Of a stretch of DNA of 21,293 nucleotides, positions 1-9,082 are shown piece by piece. Made by a program: the position numbers and the translations under genes. Source of the stretch: Oppiella nova (taxonomy: Eukaryota > Arthropoda > Arachnida > Sarcoptiformes > Oppiidae); the NCBI GenBank assembly GCA_905397405.1, contig CAJPVJ010000701.1, positions 1-21,293 on the forward strand. Direction: 5' to 3'. Positions within the stretch are counted from its first letter, which is position 1; every line of letters begins with the position of its first letter. The notes under the pieces were generated by a model. That model was not told the DNA's origin. It made no database searches and saw only the letters and a program-made list of their open reading frames with translations.

Positions 1-8
1 TCTCTCCT

Positions 9-43
<35 letters not shown>

Positions 44-53
44 CTTCTCTCTC
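1..53. repeat. CT microsatellite at left edge
   Basis: Almost pure CT/CCT dinucleotide tract with a few extra C and T bases. It lies in what would be intron 1 of the minus-strand gene whose first exon is at 77-248. Such tracts commonly break assemblies, which fits its position at the very edge. Confidence 0.95.
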
Positions 54-76
54 AAATGTTTTAATTAATACTTTAC

Positions 77-248
77 CAATAAATGCAGTTTTCTTGATCC
101 GGTACAGTTCTCCACTATTATACGGTCCATTATACTTGGCCGTGTAAATTTCAACATTTTGAGCACGAACAATTCTGTGCACTATATCAAAATAGCCAAG
201 CTTATCGCATATAACAATCAGATTTATATCTGATTTAAATCCAGACAT
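77..248 (-). CDS. First exon of a third kinase-family gene (partial)
   Basis: An open exon of 57 codons plus one base reads from an ATG at 248 down to a GTAAAG splice donor at 76. An in-frame TAA lies two codons upstream of the ATG, so this is the first usable start. The peptide has the shape of a kinase N-lobe: a beta1-like stretch (YFDIVHRIV, residues 19-27), a degenerate glycine loop (RAQNVEIY), and a beta3-like GELYRIKKTAF with the expected lysine at residue 52. It stops in phase 1 exactly where genes A and B also have a phase-1 intron after beta3, which is the main reason for assigning it to their family. No RCC1 repeat precedes it, so this relative would be a kinase without propeller. 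The remaining exons lie left of the window. The glycine loop lacks its glycines, so nucleotide binding may be impaired. Assignment is moderate, because only one short exon is visible. Confidence 0.6.
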
Positions 249-1616
249 AATTTATGCAAAATATTATCCAAAAATTTATTATTTTAGAAATTCTCATGTA
301 TTTCCAAAATCCCTTAACAAATAAATCGTATAACTATACAAACTTCGCACAAGTAGATTAGCAGGCTCATAATTTTGCATTAATTTAGGTGTCGCATAAG
401 ATTGTATTTTAATTGAATGTAACTCAATTATGAATTAAAAGTATAATTTAAAGGATAAAAGCCAAAAATTATTATATATATTATATCTCTATTTATACTT
501 TCCAAATACGTAGACATTAATTATGATATATAAATATTACATGCGCTAAATGTATGGGGCGTTGAAGGGCTGATCATGGCTTGATAAAGGTTTATAATAA
601 TTACTGATAACAGTTTATGTCTGATACAGCTTTATTTCTTAAACCTAGCCAATTGATAAATTATTTATTATAAGCTAAACTCGAGTTTAATTGTATAAAA
701 ATACAGTAAATTTATGAAAAACTAAGCATAACTTAAGTTTGATTATTATGTAAATTCTTTACTAATATAAGCAATTTTTAAATTAAGGTGTTCATAATAA
801 AAAGGCGTTTTATATAAAAAATATATATAATTATCAGTCATAATAAACTATTTGTAACAAGCTATTTAGGGCTTATTTGTATATAATAAGTAGTTGTAAT
901 TGTAAATATTTATTACGATTACAATTCTTTATTTAATAAGAATAAATGCTTTTATATTCAAAATTCCAAATAATTTTTTCAAGGATAATAATATTAAACT
1001 AGATAAAATACTTTTGTATAATAAAGAACTTTGCCTTGCATACTTTAAAAGTTTCAATTTAATCTCAAAAACCTAAATATTTTATTAATATTTGCTAAAT
1101 TGCGAAATAAATCAACAAAATAAATTAAATAAATATTTAATGGGTATGATAAATTTATGCAAAAATGTTTATTAATTTAATCAATTTATAATTGCACTAA
1201 TTTAAATCAATTGATATTAATAAGTAGAATATACTGTAAATAGTAGATTAAGTATTTCCATAGCAAAATATATTTTTAAAGTGCATAAAAGTTTCATTAT
1301 ATAATCACTAAATAATAAAAATTCACTATAAATATTTTTATCACATTAATAGACTAAATATCATTTCATAAAATAATAACTCAGGGAATTCAATTTTTGT
1401 TTATGAAAAACAATACAAATATGTTAAATAAATAATATGTTATTTGTCTACTAATTGCTAACTGAAAGTTACCTGTTGAAAATATCCGTTTAGTCTCCTA
1501 AAAGGTATTAATATACGATTGCAACCCTAATATGAAATATCATATTAGGGTTTAGTAACAATATTTTTGTAGATTTTTATATAATTCTTAGAATAGATTA
1601 ACACAAACAACACCTA
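249..1616. other. AT-rich intergenic region, no gene seen
   Basis: Very AT-rich sequence between the start of the left-edge kinase exon and the duplicated chemoreceptor upstream region. I see no extended coding-like frame or RNA gene on either strand. The only clear structure is the hairpin at 1523-1552. It should hold the promoter of the minus-strand gene starting at 248, but I cannot place one. Confidence 0.6.
1523..1552. repeat. Perfect 13-bp inverted repeat (hairpin)
   Basis: AACCCTAATATGA at 1523-1535 is followed by a 4-nt loop (AATA) and its exact reverse complement at 1540-1552. No mobile-element boundaries are visible around it. Function unknown. Confidence 0.8.
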
Positions 1617-2418
1617 ACTTCCCACATATTGTGCCAATATTTGGTAATCAGTAGATGTATTTTCATTGTTATGTTCAACATTTTATAATAAAGAATAATA
1701 GAGTTGATAAATCATCCAGGGTCTCCAATAATTTGTTTTTAACATAATTTAGCTTATATAATCATCTCAATGGAATGCCTAACAACAGCTACAGTATAAA
1801 CAGTTTAGTTTGCATAATTCACAAGTGCACAGTATATAATATACAGTATTATATAAATTGTAATATAATATTATACATAATATACATGTTATACATAATA
1901 TTATTATTCAATAGCTAAGAATGATAATAATTATTAAAAATAAGTTGCAATTATAAAATATAATTTGAAAGCATCAATCAACTTTTATTTTAAAACTACG
2001 TCCCTTTTAAAATAATACTTAAATATATTAAAACTATAAAATGTTATCTACTACAGTATTATATAATATACCTAAATAGCATCCATTTATATTAATAATC
2101 TTATTTATTTTTAATTATAATTTATAAATTATGCGCTAAATAATTTTTCAAATAAAATTATCACTTTATTATAATTATTATTTTAGTTATAAACTATTGA
2201 TTTCCTCTTAAAGATATATTTATATCAAAAGTATCATTAATTCTTAGGAAATACCTAGCTGCATTTAAATTCCTGTTATTCTTATCATATTGATTATTTG
2301 ACATTAAATATAATAGTAATATGATTAAAATTATGTTGGCTAATATTAACTAAGATCACTGTTAATTAAGTCAAGTACTACATACGTATATGCAGACTAA
2401 AATAAATTTTCAGTTAAA
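1617..2418 (+). repeat. Duplicated chemoreceptor upstream region, copy 1
   Basis: This stretch aligns collinearly with 6306-7273, the region upstream of the intact chemoreceptor gene. Near-identical blocks include 1617-1735 against 6306-6421, and matching segments around 2100-2300 against 6740-7200. It leads directly into the chemoreceptor pseudogene, so both belong to one segmental duplication. Scattered small indels and substitutions show real divergence, not an assembly repeat. Confidence 0.85.
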
Positions 2419-2645
2419 ATGAGTTTATTTGCAACAAAATATGTTTGATAATCAACTCGATTGAATTTGTAAATTAAATGCTTAATTTAAAAATTAAAAG
2501 TTTCATCAAAAATAACAGTCATATTGAGAGCAGTCTTGACAGACAAATAAGTTTCGCCGGAAATACTTTCATAACTGTATTCACAATGAATATATGTCGG
2601 GATATTTGTTGGTAATAAACAACTATTATACTCATTCCTCACTCA
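2419..2645 (+). pseudogene. Truncated chemoreceptor pseudogene
   Basis: A decayed copy of the intact receptor at 7274-8554. Its ATG at 2419 corresponds to the receptor start, but the frame hits TGA after nine codons. Relative to the intact gene, about two dozen bases are missing near codons 8-15. The segment 2509-2590 (CAGTCATATTGAGAGCAGTC and onward) is almost identical to 7395-7490 apart from a roughly 9-base gap. A further deletion of about 115 bases then joins the equivalents of positions near 7491 and 7607. Similarity ends at about 2645, so the remaining six or more membrane helices are gone. It lies directly beyond the 3' end of RCC1-kinase gene B, just as the intact receptor lies beyond gene A. 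No functional product is expected. Confidence 0.88.
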
Positions 2646-2687
2646 AAAAATACATAAATAAAACAAAAAACACATTCAAAATACAAG

Positions 2688-5600
2688 CTAGCACAATTTT
2701 CTTTTGTTATTAAGATATGTATAGAAAAAATTGCAATTGTGTTTACGAATACGAGCCCTAAATCTGGTCAAACATTTACGTGTGATTTGAAATTTATATT
2801 GAAAACAATTGCGGAATTCATCGCAAATTGCATTCACGTGTATTTTCTCCCCATTATTTGCATAGTATTTTACATGTTTCACAAAATCTTTGACACTCAC
2901 TATATTTTCGACCAAATCACGTGACATATTATCCCTATGAAAAAATATGTAAAACTAAACTTATAACAATTATGAACATGCTTAAATTACTAACTTTTGG
3001 AAACAAGTCTCAAAAATGCGTTCACAAATATCAGCAATAATTTCAATATCCAACTCATGTAATAATTGATTCAAACATTTGTTATAATGATAGACATTGG
3101 ACTCCAAGTGACATAACTTTACAAATCTTCCGTTTCGTGCGTTTTGTGCGGTTAAAACATTTTCCGGAAATAGTTTTGTGTGAATACACGTGCCGTACAT
3201 TTCGTGCAATTCCCGCACGCATTGCAAGTATTCTCGCATTAATTCATACGATATGTAAAAATCGATGTAATTTTCTGATGGACTATCCGATCGACTAAAT
3301 AGTGCCGACTTTTTGTCGATAATATGAGCCAATGTTTGCGATAAATATTCCGTTTGAATAAAAATAAAATTATTTTCAATCCACGAGTTGAAGTGTTTGA
3401 TAGAATATTCTGGTCTCAAATCAATAATGTCTCGAATTTGTTGCCAAATTTGTGTCATTTCTTGATTATATTCTTTACAAATTAAAAGTTTATAATGTAA
3501 TTATAATTTTGTTTTATATTTTTAATTTTGACAAATGAAAATGATTAATGACAAATTTTATTACCTGGAACATCCAGTGCTAACAATGAATAATTATAAT
3601 TGTTATTAACTAGGCGATTTTTGAATAAATACTTGAATTTATCGAATGTTGGTTCAATTACATTAATTTTATCGCAAGATTTTAATAGGGATTCACGCAT
3701 CTCATAGGTTGTATCTAGGTATCATTAATAAATTATCATTAAAATTGAAATGAAATTTATAAAATTAACCTCACCAGTTTGTTTGATGATTAAGTATGGT
3801 TTGCATTGAGTATATTTATGATAAAAATACTGACATTTGCTTTCAATGATAGCGTCAAACATTTGCAAATCATTTGTCAGTAGAACTGGTTTTATAACCA
3901 AATCGTTGGTTTGCCTCAAAATGTGCTCACATTCTGGTCTATCTCTCCAATCATTTGATCCCTGTTTTCGGTACTCATTATAGCTCATCGACAACAATAT
4001 ATTATAAGCTTTTAGTAGCAATTCATTTAATTCGCTATCATTTGTGTTAATTGACGCAACACTAAATCAAATATTAGTAAAGCATATTTAAAAAGTTATA
4101 TATAATTAATCCATATTATAGAGTAGCTGGCTTACTTTCCTGCGATAACGTCAGAAATTTTGAAATTAAAAATTTCAGAACCAATTATGGCGGTGCTATA
4201 GATATCGATTTTATAGCTATAGTCACTTCCCAAGGCTTCCGGTGCCATATATCTAGCATCGCCCACTTCCGACGTATTAGTTACCGGACTATAGTTATCT
4301 AAGTCATCAAAAATTTTTGACACACCCAGGTCACAGATTTTTAGATAAATAGCATTCACGTTATATTTGTCGGTCATTTTAACTAGAATATTATCGGGTT
4401 TAAGATCCCTGTGCATTAAATGATCATGGTGCAAATATTTGACACACACTAATAGTTGGCGAAATAAGTCCATTGACAAGAAGTACTCGAACCGAGCCAT
4501 CGGTTTATTTTGCGGTAGTTTTGCGAATAATTTTTGTTTCTTAATTAATAGTGATTTTAAACTTTCTGAACATAACTCGATTTGCATGTTTAGCCAGTCG
4601 TCGGACAGCCACGAATTAATGAACCTGGTTATGAATGGGGCTCGAATATTGACTAGATGCCTGCTCTCAGCTAGCACCTTTTGGCGCTCGTGTTCATCCA
4701 GACCTATTTGCAAATTAATTATGTCATACACCATAGATTAACATTCATTGGCTCCAGAGCCAAGTTACTAATACTTATAACATTAGTAATTGCTGTAGAT
4801 CAAAAATTTTGTTAATGTATGACATACACATTTAAAAAATATATTCAATAAATACCGGATAAATTGCATTGTTTTAAAGCATATTTATTTCCGTATTTGT
4901 CGCTTATTTCGTACACATCTCCATAACCACCGGATCCTAAATGTCTGATTATTTGGAATATTTTATCATGATAATTTACTTGACCTATTATAAAATTATA
5001 ATAATTAAAAATTATTTAATTATTTAATTTTCTAATCATATTTAATACCGGAAAATGAACTAGATGAATCTGTAATATTGAAAACCGTGTGCAAGGTTTT
5101 TTGCATTTCATTTGTATAGTATTTATAAAATGTTTTATGAATTGTTTTCTGTATTTCATTTGATTCGAGTATTTTAAAAACATCATCAAAAGTGCACGCA
5201 ATTATTGAATCGCCCATTAGATAAGATTTAGCAAGGTTCAATTCGATAAATATGTTATCGCTAGTTACTTTTATAGGCACTTTTCCGTATATATAACTAT
5301 ATAAATCACCTTGTTTATTAATAAAATAAATATAACCATGGTTCAATATATCCTTGACACCGTGTAAATTAGGTATCAAGGTCTGTTTATAATTGCTGTG
5401 AGTAGCATGCACATTCTCACCCCACATAAGCACCTGTCCATCGGATGCAATGGCAAATGATACCCAATAAGAGGCGACAACTTTTTCAATGACATACTGT
5501 TCCTGAAATTGTATTTCAACTGCGTTTGGCATAAATACGGAGACATTTGGATTGACGGCTAACTGTCCACACAAATTACAGCCCCACCCAAACACCCGTC

Positions 5601-6042
5601 CCCTTTCGTCCAGTACTAGTGCGTGACTGACGCCACAACTTATTTGCGTGATTACAATATTATCACAAATATTGTCGAATAAAATCTTGTGAGGCTTACT
5701 ATAGTTACGATTATTAACAGGCTTTCCATATTCACCCAAATGGCCCCAAACAAACACCCGGTGCTCACTAGTCAGGGCTAATACGATGTCGAATCCGACA
5801 TAAAATTGTCGGACATTAAAGTCGCGTAATTCCGGCAATTCGTGGGCCGTCTCGACCGGCGTGTTGTGTCCGAGTCCGAGCTGACCACTACTGTTGGTCC
5901 CCAAGCCGTACACCGACTCGCGGTTTGTCACAAACAATATGTTGTGTCCCAAAGTGTCTTCGAATATATGGAATAATTTTATTACTTTTTTGGTATTTTC
6001 CGCAATTTTCTTACTTATTATGAAGTTATTAAGTGAACACAT
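2688..6042 (-). CDS. RCC1 propeller-kinase-pseudokinase protein (gene B)
   Basis: Seven exons joined in frame: 6042-5049, 4984-4856, 4703-4136, 4061-3775, 3714-3565, 3472-2995, 2934-2688 (950 aa). All introns are GT-AG; the last donor is GTTAGT. Exon 1 (residues 1-331) carries RCC1 repeats with the usual GxN..GQLGLG and W/F-G patterns. Residues 333-563 are the main body of a protein kinase: glycine loop GSGGYG (348-353), beta3 K369, alphaC E387, HRD 472-474 followed by LKPDN, DLG 499-501 (for DFG) and APE 528-530, so it is probably active. Exon 4 gives the end of the C-lobe (RPECEHIL). Residues about 670-950 form a second, decayed kinase copy: no glycine loop, HTK for HRD, HLE for DFG, and most of the activation loop lost. 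The ATG at 6042 opens the RCC1 exon. The propeller probably binds a partner; substrate unknown. The motif FINSWL...LNMQIELC recalls PEK (eIF2-alpha) kinases. Confidence 0.85.
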
Positions 6043-6305
6043 TTTAATGATTTTTGCATTTATTGTTTACTAACTCAACGTTATTTGCAATGTAATAAAT
6101 GTAGCATGGCACTCCGTACTGATTATCGCTACGAGATCTTTATTAATCAAATTACAATGAACACGACATCTATTATTTAGCAAAACACTGTTTATTATTA
6201 TAACTTATAATTTACAAGTAAAAATATTTTACAATGAATTTAGAAAATAATACAAAATTTACTATACTTTTAAAATATAGTTTTCATATATTTTATTCTT
6301 ATATT

Positions 6306-7273
6306 ACTTCCCACATTTGTGCCAATATTTGGTAATCAGTAGATGTTTTTTCATTGTTATGTTCAACATTTTATAATAAAGAATAATATAGTTGATAAAT
6401 CATCCAGGTCTCCAATAATTTGTTTTTAACATAATTTAGCTTATATAATCATCTCAATGGAATGCCTATAAACAGTTTAGCTTGCATAATTCACAAGTGC
6501 ATAATATGTGCTTGTATTACAAAATGTATTATAATATAACATAATACCGTAATATTATTCAGTATTTAAGAATGTTACTAATTATTAAAGTTAATAAAAT
6601 AAATAATTAAATAAAATTGTAATTTTAAACATAATTTGAAAAAATTAATCAAATTTTATTTCTAGACTAATTCCCTTTTAAACTAATACTTAAATAAATT
6701 ATATTACTAATATCCTACCTACTATGTATTATATAATATACCTAAATAGTATTTTTTTTATTATACTCCATAGAAAGAATGTGGTTTTATTTTTAATCAT
6801 AATTTCTAAATTATGTGCTAAATAATTTTTCAAATAAAAATCATTACTTTATAATAATAATTATTATATTTATGAACTATTGATTTTGTTAAAAAATATT
6901 TTTAAAAATATTATTATTAATTCTTAGGTAATAACTATTAAAAAATCAATGGTATAGCTGCATTTAAATTACCGTTACTTTTAGCTTATNATAATAATTA
7001 TTATATTTATGAACTATTGATTTTGTTAAAAAATATTTTTAAAAATATTATTATTAATTCTTAGGTAATAACTATTAAAAAATCAATGGTATAGCTGCAT
7101 TTAAATTACCGTTACTTTTAGCTTATTGATTATTTTACATTAAATATGCAGTAATAGACTATTATTAATAGTAATGTCATAAAATTTATATTGGCTGATA
7201 CTAACTGTGATCACTGTAATAATAATTCAGATAATATGTAAATGCAGACTAAATATATAAAATTGAAGCAAAA
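6306..7273 (+). repeat. Duplicated chemoreceptor upstream region, copy 2
   Basis: Counterpart of 1617-2418, upstream of the intact receptor gene. It presumably contains that gene's promoter and 5' untranslated region. It includes an internal exact 136-bp duplication around the N at 6990, which has no match in copy 1 and inflates its length. Confidence 0.85.
6854..7126. repeat. Exact 136-bp duplication flanking one N
   Basis: Positions 6854-6989 and 6991-7126 are identical and separated by a single N at 6990. This is the pattern left when two overlapping contig ends are scaffolded without merging, so only one copy probably exists in the genome. Confidence 0.9.
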
Positions 7274-8554
7274 ATGATTTTATTTACATTGATAAGTAAA
7301 ATAATATTTTATATATTATATTTGATAATCAACTCAATAAAACCCATAAAAAGAAAAGTGAAATCAAAAATTGAAATTTTCATCAAAAATAACAGTCATA
7401 TTGAGAGCAGTCTTGACAGACAAATAAGTTTCGCCGGAAATACTTTCTTAACTGTATTCACAAGTATTGATGAATATATGTCGGGATCACAACCACCCAA
7501 ATGGCGATTAATATGTGTTATTATAACACGAATTGCAACACTATTTTGTGTGATTAGATGCGGGGTATCGGTCCTCATAAGTGAACCCATATATGATTTA
7601 AGCATATTTTCTGGTAATAAACACCTATTATATTCATTACTGGCATCCGTTATACTATCCGTACATCTGATCGGTGTGTTTGTCTTATACCAGGATTTGT
7701 CAAAAACCTTTTATATAATTGACTTTTATTATAAAATTAAAAGCAATTTATTTAAATATCCGCTAAAAACAAACAGATTACAAAAAATTGCATTCGTCTC
7801 TAACATGTATGCAAAATACTTTATGAACCAGATATTTTTATTGCTATTATTTACGTACTCAATACTTCACTTCACACTGACCACAATCATATTTTTAAAA
7901 AGCCCTAGCTTACTAAATTTAATTATTAAAGTATTATTTGATATAATGGCAATTCTTAGTATAGTCCAGGGCATGAGTATGGTGTGGATAGGGTTTATAT
8001 TATGGTATACAATAAGTTATTATCTGAAATATAAATTTATTGAAATTCAAAGATTATTAATATTTTGCATCAAACATAACAATAACCGCTTAATACAGGC
8101 GGCTATTATTGAACACAATTACTGGGAAATAGAGACCCAAAAAGTGAACCATTTTTTTCGGGGTTTAATTTTTATTATATATTATTTTGCAACTATTGGT
8201 ATCCAACTATGCATATATGCAGTCCATAAGCCGGGTGCTAACATGGGCCTACGAGTTGCATGTGGAATATTTCTAGTATTAGTACTGACCCTGGTTATAT
8301 TGATGTTCATCATCAGTACATTTGTATCAAAAGAAGCTCATAAACCTGTTGCCTACTTATTATCATACCTGTCTCGGGCACCTGTATTATCGGTAAAATA
8401 TAAATTAAAGGTTATGACTTTTATTGAGTGCCTGACCATTGGTCCAGATATCGGTTTCTATTGCTATGATATGTTTCCAATGAATAGTTACGAGTATTTT
8501 CAATACCTATCGATTTGTTGTGCAAACTATTTCTTAATTATGAAACTATTTTAA
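7274..8554 (+). CDS. Gustatory-receptor-like seven-helix protein
   Basis: Single-exon open frame of 426 aa, rich in hydrophobic residues. Membrane segments, placed by eye, are about residues 79-102, 118-139, 184-207, 217-249, 297-317, 329-351 and 403-426, with an extra hydrophobic N-terminus (1-22). The long polar helix-rich stretch between the fourth and fifth segments (about 253-296, with IEIQRLLIFC and HNYWEIETQKVN) and the aromatic last segment ending NYFLIMKLF are typical of the insect/arthropod gustatory receptor superfamily, ligand-gated cation channels of sensory neurons. The ligand cannot be predicted. The ATG at 7274 is the first in frame and matches the ATG of the pseudogene at 2419. 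A possible poly(A) signal AATAAA lies at 8570-8575. It is tail-to-tail with RCC1-kinase gene A, which ends at 9083. The last helix lacks a canonical TYhhhhhQF signature, so assignment to the superfamily is firmer than to any subfamily. Confidence 0.75.
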   Translation: MILFTLISKIIFYILYLIINSIKPIKRKVKSKIEIFIKNNSHIESSLDRQISFAGNTFLTVFTSIDEYMSGSQPPKWRLICVIITRIATLFCVIRCGVSVLISEPIYDLSIFSGNKHLLYSLLASVILSVHLIGVFVLYQDLSKTFYIIDFYYKIKSNLFKYPLKTNRLQKIAFVSNMYAKYFMNQIFLLLLFTYSILHFTLTTIIFLKSPSLLNLIIKVLFDIMAILSIVQGMSMVWIGFILWYTISYYLKYKFIEIQRLLIFCIKHNNNRLIQAAIIEHNYWEIETQKVNHFFRGLIFIIYYFATIGIQLCIYAVHKPGANMGLRVACGIFLVLVLTLVILMFIISTFVSKEAHKPVAYLLSYLSRAPVLSVKYKLKVMTFIECLTIGPDIGFYCYDMFPMNSYEYFQYLSICCANYFLIMKLF

Positions 8555-9082
8555 AATGTTACCAGATAAAATAAAATACTAATTACAAATCAATAGTATT
8601 TATTGATTTGTGTAGCAAATACTAATATTATATAATATTTTTGAAATACCTTATTGTACGATATTGTATCGATTTTAATGTAATTCATAGCTAACATCTA
8701 TTATGTTAGTTATTTTAATTTTTTAAAATTTTATTATTTATATTATATATTTTTCTGATTAAGAAAATAATATTATTATATGCAAATAATCACTTAATTA
8801 CTATTTATTATAATAAAAATAATAAAAAGTGTTAAGCTCATAAATTAAATAATTAATAAGCTCCGATCAATTACTTTAACATATTTTATATTATTAGAGT
8901 AATTATTATAATAGTTTTGAAAACTATTTTTAAATAAAGTAAAACGTTGATAATAATTATTTTATTTGTTAACATTTTTGATATTACTAGGTAATATATA
9001 ATTGTATTGTATTTTTAGCATTACATAATTAAATTTTTATAATACATTAGCAGAATTCAACAAATATTATATTAACTTAAAA
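8555..9082. other. Convergent intergenic spacer
   Basis: AT-rich spacer between the 3' ends of the receptor and gene A; it should contain both poly(A) sites. AATAAA at 8570-8575 fits the receptor transcript. A perfect 11-bp inverted repeat with a 5-nt loop lies at 8585-8611 (ACAAATCAATA and its complement). No gene seen. Confidence 0.65.

Noticed and set aside
2739-2924. 61-codon plus-strand open frame
   Set aside because: Antisense to the last exon of gene B, which joins in frame with the rest of that gene; hydrophobic composition follows from the complementary codons.
4439-4741. 100-codon open frame on the plus strand
   Set aside because: It lies antisense inside the kinase exon of gene B, whose frame carries HRD, DLG and APE motifs. 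The plus-strand peptide has no recognisable pattern.
2688-6042. Assignment of gene B to Nek8 or Nek9
   Set aside because: Those have the kinase before the RCC1 repeats, and the kinase motifs here look more PEK-like than NEK-like.
7396-7605. 69-codon minus-strand open frame
   Set aside because: Shadow of the receptor gene on the other strand.
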